Assembly: GCF_020731355.1 (NCBI RefSeq)
Contig: NZ_JAJFZK010000011.1
Coordinates: forward strand, 59,068-123,067
DNA length: 64,000 nucleotides
Origin: Bacillus sp. REN16
GTDB taxonomy: Bacteria > Bacillota > Bacilli > Bacillales > Bacillaceae_L
Direction of reading: 5' to 3'
Below are positions 1 to 9,707 of this stretch, piece after piece. How positions within the stretch are numbered: the first letter of the stretch is position 1; each line of letters opens with the position of its first letter. Made by a program: the position numbers and the translations under genes. The notes under the pieces were generated by a model that did not search any database, was not told the DNA's origin, and saw only the letters and a program-made list of their open reading frames with translations.

Positions 1-540
1 ATATAGTTCACCTGCACCGTCTAATCTCGCTGCTTCAATTAGATCAGTTGGTATTGTTGACATGAACTGCCTAAACAAGAATATGCTGAACGCTGCTGCT
101 AAACCAGGTAATACGATACCTGTCATTGTGTTTGTTAGTCCCATCTCATTTAGCAATAGATATACAGGAATCATTGTAACCTGTCCTGGAATCATCATAG
201 TCGCAAGAACGATATAGAAAAGTTTTTCTTTTCCTTTAAAATCATATTTTGCAAAACCATACCCGGCCATTGCATTTAATAACAAACCTACAAATGAAAG
301 GAATACTATAATAATCGTATTACGGAAATATATTCCGAAATTCATACTTTCAAATAAGTTAATGTAATTTTCTAAAGTTGGATTATCTGGTATTAATGTT
401 GGAGGTATCTGTAAAACTTCACTCTCTGGTTTAAATGAGCTTGATATCATCCATATGAAAGGAATAGATACAAGAATTCCACCGATAATTAATAACAAAG
501 TTATCAAAACACGCTCAATTTTTCCTTTTTTTGATGCCAT
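1..540 (-). CDS. Sugar ABC transporter permease, MalG type (3' end cut by window)
   Basis: This is the second inner-membrane permease of a carbohydrate importer. The visible 180 residues begin MASKKGKIERV and contain several hydrophobic segments and the start of the EAA loop (EAARLDGAG) that contacts the ATPase. The start at 540 is preceded by a GGAG ribosome site. The gene runs off the left edge, so the C-terminus is missing. It lies 38 bp downstream of the first permease and belongs to the operon led by the binding protein at 1632-2885. No ATPase is visible; Bacillus sugar importers of this type often share an MsmX-like ATPase encoded elsewhere (family knowledge). The substrate is inferred from the neighbouring glycosidase and phosphorylase. 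Confidence 0.93.
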   Translation of the reverse strand, partial: MASKKGKIERVLITLLLIIGGILVSIPFIWMISSSFKPESEVLQIPPTLIPDNPTLENYINLFESMNFGIYFRNTIIIVFLSFVGLLLNAMAGYGFAKYDFKGKEKLFYIVLATMMIPGQVTMIPVYLLLNEMGLTNTMTGIVLPGLAAAFSIFLFRQFMSTIPTDLIEAARLDGAGELY

Positions 541-578
541 TCTTTTCAACTCCGATACTTCAAAAAATAATTACTGTT

Positions 579-1478
579 TTACATATCTGTATTAGATTTT
601 TGTAATCTAAATTGAATCAATGTTACGATAATGATTATGATAAATAGAACAAATGAACCTGCTGCTGCATAACCAAATTCACTGAACTGAAAACCTGTTT
701 TATAAATAAATAAGGCAAGTGATATGGTCCCGTCTAATGGCCCACCGTTTGTCATAACAAATGGCTCTTCGAAAAATTGTAGCCAACCAATTAATGTTGT
801 AACTGTTACAAAGAATGTCGCATAACGAAGAAGTGGAATCGTAATATTAAATAAAATTTGAAATCTATTAGCTCCATCCATTTCCGCTGCTTCATAATAA
901 GATTTTGGTATTCCTTGTAATGCTGCAAGGAAAATGATCATATTGATACCAATACCTTTCCAAACCGCTAACAATATTAAGGATAGCTTTGCAATTGTTG
1001 GCTCATCTAACCAAGGTACCTTGTCTACATTTAATAATGAAAGTAAAAAGTTAAATAACCCGTATTCCGTGTTATAAAGATATCCCCACACAACAGCTAC
1101 CGCAATGATGTTTGTAATGGATGGCATATAATATACACCACGGAAAAATCTGAAGATGAAACTTGTCCCATAATTCAGCAACAAAGCTATACTTAGTGAA
1201 ATAACAATAACAAGAGGAACACCGATAATTACATAGAAGAAAGTATTAAAAAGGGATTTATGAAATAATTCGTCTGATAACAATTCAACGTAGTTTTCAA
1301 TACCAACAAAATTGATATTAGACCAATTAGCAAGCCCTTTTAAATCTAAGTCGGTAAAGCTAATTACAAATGCAATAATAATCGGTATTAAACTAAACAC
1401 AGTTAATATTAAAACTGCTGGTGCTATAAACATATATGGATGTCTATTTCTAAATAAACTCTTTATTCCGTTGCCCAT
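579..1478 (-). CDS. Sugar ABC transporter permease, MalF/UgpA type
   Basis: First permease of the sugar importer, about 299 residues. Hydrophobic segments alternate with the EAA loop EAAEMDGANRFQILFNITIP, which is typical of binding-protein-dependent permeases. An upstream in-frame ATG at 1583 exists, but the ATG at 1478 has a strong AGGTGGGG site directly before it and gives the usual N-terminus (MGNGIKSLFRNRHPY followed by the first membrane segment), so 1478 is preferred. It lies between the binding protein and the second permease, in the same direction. Family assignment is secure; the substrate is inferred from context to be a beta-glucooligosaccharide. Confidence 0.94.
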   Translation of the reverse strand: MGNGIKSLFRNRHPYMFIAPAVLILTVFSLIPIIIAFVISFTDLDLKGLANWSNINFVGIENYVELLSDELFHKSLFNTFFYVIIGVPLVIVISLSIALLLNYGTSFIFRFFRGVYYMPSITNIIAVAVVWGYLYNTEYGLFNFLLSLLNVDKVPWLDEPTIAKLSLILLAVWKGIGINMIIFLAALQGIPKSYYEAAEMDGANRFQILFNITIPLLRYATFFVTVTTLIGWLQFFEEPFVMTNGGPLDGTISLALFIYKTGFQFSEFGYAAAGSFVLFIIIIIVTLIQFRLQKSNTDM

Positions 1479-1631
1479 ATTACCCCACCTAACTAAAACG
1501 AGCTTCCTAACTGATAAAAATGGAGCACAAGCATATTTTACGACCCATATGAATAATAGTACGTACCATGCTTGCAACTCCATATCTAAGAAAGGATAGC
1601 GCTTATTCTATTAATAACTATAAGTCTTACA

Positions 1632-2885
1632 TTAATCCTGCATAATCTTCTCTACTTCAGTTCGGAATTTATCAAGTTCTTTGCTTAAGTCTGCACCACC
1701 AACATTAACTTTTTCTAATGTAGCAATTAGCTCTTGAGCAACTTTTTCAAACTGAGTAATTTGTGGACTACCTGTTGTATTTTTCAGTTGTTCTCCGAAG
1801 GTTGATAACATTTCATTTTCTGCTAAAACTGGATCTTCCCAAGCTTCCACTCGTGAAGGCAGCGTATTCGAAATTTCAAGCCACTCTAATTGTGTATCAA
1901 CATCAGTAACATATTGAATGTACTTTAAAGCTTCATCTACATTTTTAGAATTATGGAAAACAGTAAAGTTTGCTCCACCAATGCTTGAAGTATTTGTTTC
2001 TTTTTTAGGCATAACCGCTACTGACCATTTACCGTCTAAATCTGGAGCTTGATCATTAATGATATTAATCATCCATGGACCACTGAAGAACATTGGTTTT
2101 ACGCCATCTTTAAAGGCTTGGATAATGTCCATACCTTTAGTTGTTGGACTTAATCCTTCTTTGAAATAACTTGTTAGATACTCCATTGCACCTTCAAATT
2201 CAGGGCTATCAAGATTCAAATTCGGCTTTTCAGTATCAAACTCAAATCCATTTTGCCAAGCAAAGATAAATGGTGTTACTTGGTCTGCTTGGTCGATATC
2301 AAGACCATAGAATCCCTCGCCGCGAGCAGTAAGCTTTTCTGCTGCATCTTTTAGTTCATCCCAAGTTGCTGGTCCGTTTGGATAACCAACTTCCTCTAGT
2401 AAATCGGTTCTATAGTATATAAGTCGTGTTTCAACATACCAAGGAACCCCAACAATTTGATCTCCAAAATGCATTGATGTTTGTGCGCCTTCAAAATAAT
2501 TTTCAGGCTTGAATTGAGGATAATCCTCTAAATAAGGTGTTAAATCTAATAGCGCTCCTGCATCTGCAAATTCAGGTACCCAAGTAGTTCCTAATTGTAG
2601 GACATCCGGACCTTTACCAGAAGCAACTGCGGTTAGCAATTTATCATGTGCAGTATCCCAAGGGATCGCTTGTACTTTAACTTTGATACCAGGGTTTTCT
2701 TCTTCAAACTTCTTAGTTAATTCATCTAATTTTTTACCTTCTTCTCCCATTGCCCAAACAGAAATTGTTTTATCTCCATTTTTTCCGCCTTTAGCATCTT
2801 CTGTATCATTTCCACCACAAGCTGCTAACAACATGGTAATAGAAATCATTAAAGCTAATAGTAAACCGAAAGATTTCTTCATCAT
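1632..2885 (-). CDS. Extracellular sugar-binding lipoprotein of ABC importer
   Basis: Solute-binding protein of the family 1 (MalE-like) carbohydrate class, about 417 residues, lipid-anchored on the outside of the membrane. The N-terminus is a type II signal peptide with lipobox LAAC followed by a GGND-rich linker. The start at 2885 is chosen because AAAGGAG lies six bases upstream and it places the signal peptide at the very N-terminus; a further in-frame ATG at 2918 lacks this. It heads an operon with two permeases. It is divergent from a GH3 beta-glucosidase and a GH94 phosphorylase, the arrangement I recall for the Listeria innocua sophorooligosaccharide locus, so a beta-1,2-glucooligosaccharide ligand is plausible but unproven. 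Confidence 0.93.
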   Translation of the reverse strand: MMKKSFGLLLALMISITMLLAACGGNDTEDAKGGKNGDKTISVWAMGEEGKKLDELTKKFEEENPGIKVKVQAIPWDTAHDKLLTAVASGKGPDVLQLGTTWVPEFADAGALLDLTPYLEDYPQFKPENYFEGAQTSMHFGDQIVGVPWYVETRLIYYRTDLLEEVGYPNGPATWDELKDAAEKLTARGEGFYGLDIDQADQVTPFIFAWQNGFEFDTEKPNLNLDSPEFEGAMEYLTSYFKEGLSPTTKGMDIIQAFKDGVKPMFFSGPWMINIINDQAPDLDGKWSVAVMPKKETNTSSIGGANFTVFHNSKNVDEALKYIQYVTDVDTQLEWLEISNTLPSRVEAWEDPVLAENEMLSTFGEQLKNTTGSPQITQFEKVAQELIATLEKVNVGGADLSKELDKFRTEVEKIMQD

Positions 2886-2975
2886 TTCTAGCTCCTTTAT
2901 TAAGAAATTTTTCAACAAAGTAGTAATTGCTTATATGATTGTACTTTTCCCTATTACTTGGTAAACATTCATACA

Positions 2976-3011
2976 ATTATAAGCCCCTTACTCAAAAAAA
3001 CGGAACGTTTC
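2976..3011 (-). promoter_or_regulatory. Promoter of the sugar importer with AACGTT operator
   Basis: On the minus strand a perfect TATAAT -10 lies at 2976-2981. A GGAACGTTTC operator-like site lies at 3002-3011, covering the place of the -35 element. It shares CGTTTCACTAA with the site at 3347. A LacI-family repressor (or CcpA) is the likely ligand; this is inference from the AACGTT core. Confidence 0.55.
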
Positions 3012-3087
3012 ACTAATAAGATCAAGAAGTCCAAGCGCTATTTTCCTTTACTTCTTTTAAAAAAACTTCATTTCTTTACACATCATT

Positions 3088-3101
3088 TCGAAACGTTTCG
3101 A
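3088..3101. promoter_or_regulatory. Perfect 14-bp palindrome TCGAAACGTTTCGA, LacI-type operator
   Basis: A perfect 14-bp palindrome with a central CG, the hallmark of LacI-family operators and related to CcpA cre sites. It lies about mid-way between the two other AAACGTTT-type sites of this divergent region, so it could serve as an auxiliary operator for looping. No regulator gene is present in the window. Confidence 0.6.
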
Positions 3102-3346
3102 CAAATTGATTATAATCCGATTTGAATTCGCTTTCAATAGTTTTATTTAAAATCAATAAAAAAATTTTTTTTTGGAATAATAATACCAGCACTCACATCC
3201 TAATTTATTTAGCATGAAGCCTTGTATCTACTAGGTTTGTTCTCTTATTGTAATTGAATTTCTAATCTTGGTTTTTGTCTGTAATAGATTCTTTCCATTG
3301 ACTCTATGATTAAAAACCACTTATAATCCAAATTGTATTCACAATA

Positions 3347-3381
3347 GAAACGTTTCACTAAAAAATAACTCATGTTATAAA
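3347..3381 (+). promoter_or_regulatory. Promoter of the glycosidase operon with GAAACGTTTC operator
   Basis: A perfect 10-bp palindrome GAAACGTTTC (3347-3356) overlaps a probable -35 TTCACT (3354-3359). A 16-bp spacer and TATAAA (3376-3381) follow. The overlap implies repression in the absence of inducer. The gene start at 3409 follows a GGAGG site. Confidence 0.6.
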
Positions 3382-3408
3382 ATAGGGTTTAGATTTGGAG
3401 GATTAAAC

Positions 3409-5571
3409 ATGAATAACAAATTAGCCTTAATAATTGAAAAGATGACGTTAGAAGAAAAAATTGCACAATTGATGCAATTGGCTACTCCTTTCTTTAAAGG
3501 TGCAGCTGATCAGGGACAAATTACAGGTCCTATGCAAAATATGGGTATAAGTGAGAATGATATAAAAAATACAGGCTCTGTATTAGGTGCTTCCGGTGCA
3601 GCAGAGGTTATCAATATTCAAAAGAAACATATCGAAGAAAACCGATTAGGAATTCCTCTATTAGTAATGTCTGATATTGTACACGGATACAAAACAATTT
3701 TTCCTGTACCATTAGCAATTGGATGTTCATGGGACTTAGAATTAGCAGAAAAGAGTGCTGAAGTTGCCGCCAGAGAGGCTGCTGTTTCAGGGGTACATGT
3801 AACTTTTGCACCAATGGTAGATTTAGTTCGCGACCCTCGTTGGGGCAGAGTAATGGAGTCTACTGGCGAGGATCCCTATTTAAATAGTTTGTTTGGAAAA
3901 GCATTTGTTCGGGGGTTTCAAGGATCGGATTTATCAAATGATTATTCTAGAGTTGCAGCTTGTGTAAAACACTTTGCAGCATATGGAGCTTCAGAGGGAG
4001 GACGCGATTATAACACTGTCGATATGTCTGAACGTCAGCTTCGTGAATACTACCTACCTGCATTCAAAGCAGCGCTTGATGAAGGCTGTGAAATGGTAAT
4101 GACGGCATTTAATACGGTTGATGGCGTTCCAGCAACAGGAAATAAAAAATTAATGCGTGATTTACTACGTGATGAATGGAAGTTTGAAGGAGTTCTGATT
4201 TCAGATTGGGGAGCTGTGAAGGAATTGATCCCTCATGGAGTAGCAGAAGACGAGAAAGAAGCAGCGTATAAAGCAATTGAAGCTGGTGTTGATATTGAAA
4301 TGATGACTGCTTGTTATGCGAAACATCTAAAAGAACTTATTAAAGAAAATAGGATTGCAGAGGAATTAATAGATGAATCTGTCCTTCGTATCTTGACTTT
4401 AAAAGAAAAACTTGGCCTATTCGAAAATCCGTACCGTGGTGCAGACGTTGAAAAGGAAAAGGAAATTGTATTAAATGAGAATCACCGCAGATTATCTCGT
4501 GACCTTGCGACTAAGTCTTGTGTTCTTTTGAAAAATGAATCCGTTTTACCACTTCAAAAGGATCAAAAAGTTGGTCTAATTGGCCCATTTGCAGAAAACG
4601 GTGACATTCTTGGTCCTTGGTCTTGGTTGGGTTCTAAAGATGATGCTATAAAACTAAGTGACGGTATAAGAATGAAACTGGATGCTAGCCAACTTCTGAT
4701 TGCAAAAGGCTGTGATATCGAGACAGGCACAAGTGAACAAATTAATGAAGCCATGCAAATAGCTAAAGAATCTGATGTTATTGTTTTAGCTCTAGGGGAA
4801 GCATCAGAAATGAGTGGTGAAGCTGGTAGCCGAGGAAATATTCGTTTACCGCAAATTCAGTTAGAACTTGTTGCAAAAATAAAAGAACTAGGTAAGCCAA
4901 TGGTAGCTGTTTTATTTAACGGTCGCCCACTTGATTTACATGGAGTAATTGATCAAACAGCTGCTGTTTTAGAGGCTTGGTTTCCAGGTACTGAAGGCGG
5001 AGCAGCAATTGCCGATTTATTATTTGGAGATTCGAACCCTTCCGGTAAGTTATCAATGTCGTTCCCATTCTCTGTCGGTCAGATCCCTGTGTATTATAAC
5101 CAATTTAATACCGGCCGACCTAAACATGCGCAAGATGCCCAAGAACGGTATGTTTCACAATATATAGATATACCAAATTCACCGCTTTTACCATTTGGCT
5201 TCGGGCTTAGCTATACAACTTTTACCTATAGTGATATGTCAATTTCATCTGATAGATTGACACATGACAATCCGCTAACTCTTTCAATTACAGTTAGCAA
5301 TAGTGGCCAAATAGCCGGCGAAGAGGTAGTACAGCTCTACGTAAGAGATATAGTTGGCGACGTTGTTCGCCCGGTAAAAGAACTAAAGGATTTCAAAAAA
5401 ATTCAACTCCAACCTGGTGAAATTAAGAAGGTGACATTCACTTTAAAAGAAGAACAACTTCGTTATCATCATAGTGACCTTTCGTATACAAGTGATCCAG
5501 GAAAGTTTTTAGCATTTATAGGTTCGAATAGTAGAGACGTTTTATCTTTACCATTTGAGTTACGTAAATAA
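3409..5571 (+). CDS. GH3 family beta-glucosidase (BglX-like), intracellular
   Basis: Glycoside hydrolase family 3 enzyme of 720 residues without a signal peptide. The N-terminal barrel (about 1-330) carries the nucleophile motif ISDWGAV with Asp266. The alpha/beta sandwich (about 370-560) carries MSGEAGSR with Glu471, the usual position of the acid/base in BglX-type enzymes. A fibronectin-III-like domain closes the protein (about 615-715). Being cytoplasmic and 20 bp upstream of a GH94 phosphorylase, it probably handles disaccharides left by, or competing with, phosphorolysis. By analogy with Listeria Lin1840 (recalled) the substrate may be sophorose; beta-xylosidase activity cannot be excluded from sequence. 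Confidence 0.93.
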   Translation: MNNKLALIIEKMTLEEKIAQLMQLATPFFKGAADQGQITGPMQNMGISENDIKNTGSVLGASGAAEVINIQKKHIEENRLGIPLLVMSDIVHGYKTIFPVPLAIGCSWDLELAEKSAEVAAREAAVSGVHVTFAPMVDLVRDPRWGRVMESTGEDPYLNSLFGKAFVRGFQGSDLSNDYSRVAACVKHFAAYGASEGGRDYNTVDMSERQLREYYLPAFKAALDEGCEMVMTAFNTVDGVPATGNKKLMRDLLRDEWKFEGVLISDWGAVKELIPHGVAEDEKEAAYKAIEAGVDIEMMTACYAKHLKELIKENRIAEELIDESVLRILTLKEKLGLFENPYRGADVEKEKEIVLNENHRRLSRDLATKSCVLLKNESVLPLQKDQKVGLIGPFAENGDILGPWSWLGSKDDAIKLSDGIRMKLDASQLLIAKGCDIETGTSEQINEAMQIAKESDVIVLALGEASEMSGEAGSRGNIRLPQIQLELVAKIKELGKPMVAVLFNGRPLDLHGVIDQTAAVLEAWFPGTEGGAAIADLLFGDSNPSGKLSMSFPFSVGQIPVYYNQFNTGRPKHAQDAQERYVSQYIDIPNSPLLPFGFGLSYTTFTYSDMSISSDRLTHDNPLTLSITVSNSGQIAGEEVVQLYVRDIVGDVVRPVKELKDFKKIQLQPGEIKKVTFTLKEEQLRYHHSDLSYTSDPGKFLAFIGSNSRDVLSLPFELRK

Positions 5572-5591
5572 ATTGGCAAGGAGACAATAAA

Positions 5592-8500
5592 ATGGATTTT
5601 AAAAAGAGACTTGAAGCAGGTAATGTACAATTTACGTTTTTGAACAGTGGTGACATTTTTCATGTATCTCACAAAACTACAATGATTAATCAGTTAATGA
5701 CAGATCCAATTAACGGGTCATTAAATAATCTTTATCTCCGCCTATATTATCCAACAGGAATAAAGGCGATTCCTTTACTTGGTGTACATTCTTCCAGCCA
5801 TGTAGAATTCTTGGATTCTAAAGTTATATGGACAGGTTCCGTAGACGAAGTTCATTACCAAGTCATTTTTACATTAACAAAACAAGGTATTTGGTTCTGG
5901 GATGTAACACTCAAGGGAAATGATGTTGAGGCTGATATCATTTATGGCCAGGATTTAGGGCTTGCTGATCAAGGTGCTGTGAGATCGAACGAAGCCTATA
6001 TGTCCCAATATATGGACCATGCAGTCTTTAATGACGAGAAAAGAGGATATATTGTATGCACTCGCCAGAACCAACCACAATCTGGTGGGACTTTCCCATA
6101 TATCCAACAGGGATCCTTACAAAAATCGATTGGATATTCTACTGATGGATTTCAATTTTTTGGATTGTCCTATAAAGAAACAAACGAACCTGAAATACTA
6201 ACAAAGAACACCTTAGCGAATGAGGTCTATCAGTACGAATTTGCATATATTGCCTTACAATCTGAAAAAGTTACACTATCTGGGACACACCAATTCGTTT
6301 TTTATGGGGTATTTAAAGAAAACCATTCAAGTGCTATAACTAGCTTAGAATTCGAAGCGGAACTATTACAGGCTTGGGAGCAAGCAAAAATGTCTGAAAC
6401 ATCCATTGGTCAACCGGCTCCTAAAGTTGTCATTTCCTCTTCAATCGGTGAACCGCTTCAAACCATTTCAATGACAAAAGAGGAAGTTGATCAATACTTT
6501 CCAATCCGTTATCAAGAGGAATGGGATAGTAACACTCTATTATCTTTTTTTACAAACACATACGAGCATGTTGTTCTTAAGGAGAAAGAGTTACTTGTTG
6601 AACGTCCACACGGTCATATCTTGATGAGCGGTCAAAATGACAAAGTTAAAGATGATACAATGACGACAACTTCCTATATGTACGGCGTCTTTAATTCACA
6701 TATCGTTATTGGAAATACATCCATGAATAAGATGATGACAAACATGAGGAACGCACTCAACAATACAAAAACCTCTGGTCAACGCATATATGTTGATATA
6801 AATGGAAGCTACCAACTATTAACGATGCCATCTATGTTTGAAATTGGTTTTAACTATGTTCGTTGGTACTATAAAACTTCTGAAGACTTACTTATGATTA
6901 CAAATTATACAACGTTAGATCGTCCTGAAATCCGTTTACAAGTCAGATCAGCAAGTGGAAAAGAGTATCGCTATTTGGTAACGAATCAGATTACTATGAA
7001 CAATAACGAATATGAGGTTCCATTCCGTTATGAAGCCCGGAATAATGAGATTACATTCTTTGCAGACTCTTCTTCAGATAGTGCAAAGACATATCCCGAT
7101 TTAACATACAAACTATATCTAACTGGGTCTAAGATGACAGTATCAGACGAAGAAAAAATAGCTTCAAACGTTGAGCCGGGTTCAGCTTCTCTAGTCGTTT
7201 TAGAGGTTGCTCCCACTAAAGAGTGGACAATTACCATCCAAGGACTTCTAAATGGTGAAGATATAACACTTGTGGAGCTTGATCCAGCATATGAAATTGA
7301 ACGTTATCGCACTTATTATCGTCAAGTCATGAATGGCTTCCATTTGTCCATGCAAGGTGAATCTTCAGAAGAGCTTGAAAAAGTAAACGCCCTTGCCTGG
7401 TGGTATACTCATAATATGCTTGTTCATTTCTCAGTACCACATGGACTTGAGCAATATGGTGGGGCTGCTTGGGGTACTCGCGATGTATGTCAAGGACCTA
7501 CTGAATACTTTATGGCTACACAAAATTATGACACTGTCCGCGACATTATTAAAATCGTATATTCTCACCAATATCAAGACGATGGTAACTGGCCACAGTG
7601 GTTTATGTTCGACAAATATTTTAAATTTCAACAGGATGACAGCCACGGAGATATCATAGTATGGCCTCTAAAAGTAATTAGTGATTATTTGGATGTAACG
7701 AGAGACTTTTCAATTTTAGATGAAGAAGTTCCTTATACTGTCCGAGGAAGCTTTGATTTCACTGAAAATAAAGCTACACTCAGAGACCATATTAATAAGG
7801 AAATCCAATATATAAAGAATAATTTCTTACACGATACCTATTTATCATCCTATGGTGATGGTGATTGGGACGATACATTGCAACCAGCCAATCCACAATT
7901 AAAAAAATATATGGCAAGTAGTTGGACAGTAGCCTTAACCTATCAGGCAATTACTAAATTATCTAAAGTTCTTTCCGACGTTAATGAAACAGAATCAGAA
8001 AAGCTTATGACCCTTGCTAACGGGATTAAAGAAGATTACAACAAATATATCTTGCAGACAGACGTTATTCCTGGATTCGTATACATGGAAGATCCAAATA
8101 ACCCTGAGTTGATGGTACATCCGTCAGATACTAAAACAGGTATAAACTATCGTCTTCTTCCAATGCAACGCGGAATTATTAGTGAATTATTAACACCGGA
8201 ACAAGCGAATGCGCATTATCAAATAATTAAAGATAAACTATATTGTCCGGATGGAGTTAGACTAATGGATCGCCCTGCCCAGTATAAAGGTGGAGTGAGC
8301 ACGAATTTTAAACGCGCGGAACAAGCTTCAAATTTTGGTCGTGAAATTGGACTTCAATATGTTCATGCACATATTCGTTATGTTGAGGCAATGGCAAAGC
8401 TTGGTTATATTGATGAGGTTTGGAACGGCTTAGAAATTATTAACCCAGTTGGTATACAGAACGTTGTTCCAAACGCGGAACGTCGCCAAAGTAACGCATA

Positions 8501-8924
8501 TTTTAGTAGTTCAGATGGTAAATTTAATACCCGTTACGAAGCACAAAAACGTTTTAATGAATTACGTGAAGGAACTGTAAAAGTAAAAGGTGGTTGGCGC
8601 ATTTATTCAAGCGGCCCTGGAATCTATATGAACCAATTAATATCTAATTGTTTAGGAATACGCTATGAAGCAAGAAATTTAATCATTGATCCTGTGTTGC
8701 CACAAAAGCTTAATGGCCTAACTCTAAATTTTGAGATGATGGGACAACAAGTAATAATTACGTATCACTTGGAGCAAAAAGAAAAATCCATTTTAATCAA
8801 TGGCAAGAAAATTGATACAGAGACAACTAAAAATCCATATCGTCAAGGTGGATTCTTAATAACAAAAGAAACAATTGAACAACTGTTTAAGAGTAGGGAT
8901 AATGAAATAGAAGTTTATCTATAA
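5592..8924 (+). CDS. GH94 family phosphorylase, 1,2-beta-oligoglucan phosphorylase-like
   Basis: A 1110-residue cytoplasmic protein of the GH94 phosphorylase type: an N-terminal beta-rich half and a C-terminal (alpha/alpha)6 barrel. The barrel contains the block GAAWGTRDVCQGPTEY and the motif YGDGDWDDTLQ (residues 754-764) with the Asp cluster expected for the general acid. The length far exceeds cellobiose phosphorylase (about 800) and fits the 1,2-beta-oligoglucan phosphorylase subgroup (Listeria Lin1839, about 1090 residues as I recall). It would release glucose 1-phosphate from imported glucooligosaccharides. It is co-transcribed with the GH3 gene and ends at a strong terminator. Linkage specificity is inferred, not seen. 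Confidence 0.85.
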   Translation: MDFKKRLEAGNVQFTFLNSGDIFHVSHKTTMINQLMTDPINGSLNNLYLRLYYPTGIKAIPLLGVHSSSHVEFLDSKVIWTGSVDEVHYQVIFTLTKQGIWFWDVTLKGNDVEADIIYGQDLGLADQGAVRSNEAYMSQYMDHAVFNDEKRGYIVCTRQNQPQSGGTFPYIQQGSLQKSIGYSTDGFQFFGLSYKETNEPEILTKNTLANEVYQYEFAYIALQSEKVTLSGTHQFVFYGVFKENHSSAITSLEFEAELLQAWEQAKMSETSIGQPAPKVVISSSIGEPLQTISMTKEEVDQYFPIRYQEEWDSNTLLSFFTNTYEHVVLKEKELLVERPHGHILMSGQNDKVKDDTMTTTSYMYGVFNSHIVIGNTSMNKMMTNMRNALNNTKTSGQRIYVDINGSYQLLTMPSMFEIGFNYVRWYYKTSEDLLMITNYTTLDRPEIRLQVRSASGKEYRYLVTNQITMNNNEYEVPFRYEARNNEITFFADSSSDSAKTYPDLTYKLYLTGSKMTVSDEEKIASNVEPGSASLVVLEVAPTKEWTITIQGLLNGEDITLVELDPAYEIERYRTYYRQVMNGFHLSMQGESSEELEKVNALAWWYTHNMLVHFSVPHGLEQYGGAAWGTRDVCQGPTEYFMATQNYDTVRDIIKIVYSHQYQDDGNWPQWFMFDKYFKFQQDDSHGDIIVWPLKVISDYLDVTRDFSILDEEVPYTVRGSFDFTENKATLRDHINKEIQYIKNNFLHDTYLSSYGDGDWDDTLQPANPQLKKYMASSWTVALTYQAITKLSKVLSDVNETESEKLMTLANGIKEDYNKYILQTDVIPGFVYMEDPNNPELMVHPSDTKTGINYRLLPMQRGIISELLTPEQANAHYQIIKDKLYCPDGVRLMDRPAQYKGGVSTNFKRAEQASNFGREIGLQYVHAHIRYVEAMAKLGYIDEVWNGLEIINPVGIQNVVPNAERRQSNAYFSSSDGKFNTRYEAQKRFNELREGTVKVKGGWRIYSSGPGIYMNQLISNCLGIRYEARNLIIDPVLPQKLNGLTLNFEMMGQQVIITYHLEQKEKSILINGKKIDTETTKNPYRQGGFLITKETIEQLFKSRDNEIEVYL

Positions 8925-8928
8925 CCAA

Positions 8929-8954
8929 AAGAGCCAGTTTTCGAACTGGCTCTT
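8929..8954. terminator. Bidirectional terminator between phosphorylase and narI
   Basis: A perfect 11-bp stem (AAGAGCCAGTT) with a TTCG tetraloop lies between two convergent genes, five bases after the phosphorylase stop and 25 bases after the narI stop. Confidence 0.85.
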
Positions 8955-8978
8955 CTTGTTATTCCACTATGTGCTCCC

Positions 8979-9680
8979 CTAGTTTTGACGCGTATTTTTC
9001 GAATATCCATCGCGCGAGCGGTATTGCTGTGGTGCTCTTGCTGGGTAGCGCAATGGGAAGCTGAACATATGGACAAGCTTTGTAAATGGAATCGATGCAA
9101 ATAACAGGAACGACAGAATGACATGCGTCTTAAACAAAGTAGGAACCCCGAGCATTAATTCAGGCTGTGGATTAAGTGTGAATAAGCTTCGAAACCACGG
9201 CCCGATTGAAATTCGGTACTCGTATGCCGCTACTGTTGTGTTGTACACCAAAGTCATATACGTACCTAAGCCAGCCACTATAAGCAGTAAAATAATAGTG
9301 AAATAACTCCCTGCTGATGTATGAACATGTACACGCTCAATTGCAAACTTTCGAATCAAAAATAAAATTAATCCGAGCACAACCATAACTCCAGCAACAC
9401 CACCCCCCGCTATTGCAAACAGGTGATAGGTATGGTCGTCAATTCCAATTGCATTATAAAATTCAAGAGGAATCAGCATCCCCATTACATGACCGACAAA
9501 AGCAAAGATGATTCCGTAATGGAAGATGACCGATGCATAGCGCAGCCACTTTTTCTCAAAGATTTCCGTTGATGGTGCAGTCCAGCTTTTTCCACGGAAC
9601 ACAAACCGATAAAATGTTCCTACAACAAGGATTGCGATGCATATATAAGGATATGCGGTCCACCAGAAATGTAGTTCCAT
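8979..9680 (-). CDS. narI: Respiratory nitrate reductase gamma subunit NarI
   Basis: Diheme cytochrome b subunit of the membrane-bound nitrate reductase; it oxidises menaquinol and passes electrons to NarH. About 233 residues, five membrane segments starting MELHFWWTAYPYI. Histidines suited to heme b ligation occur in FHYGIIFAFVGHVMG and again in FKTHVILSF and KLVHMFSFP. The start at 9680 has AGGAGG seven bases upstream; an in-frame ATG at 9713 lacks a site. It is the last gene of narGHJI, but 331 bp separate it from narJ, and that gap holds a structured repeat and a DnaA-box cluster. Confidence 0.97.
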   Translation of the reverse strand: MELHFWWTAYPYICIAILVVGTFYRFVFRGKSWTAPSTEIFEKKWLRYASVIFHYGIIFAFVGHVMGMLIPLEFYNAIGIDDHTYHLFAIAGGGVAGVMVVLGLILFLIRKFAIERVHVHTSAGSYFTIILLLIVAGLGTYMTLVYNTTVAAYEYRISIGPWFRSLFTLNPQPELMLGVPTLFKTHVILSFLLFASIPFTKLVHMFSFPLRYPARAPQQYRSRDGYSKNTRQN

Positions 9681-9707
9681 CCAATAACCTCCTTTCAAAA
9701 TTGAAAA

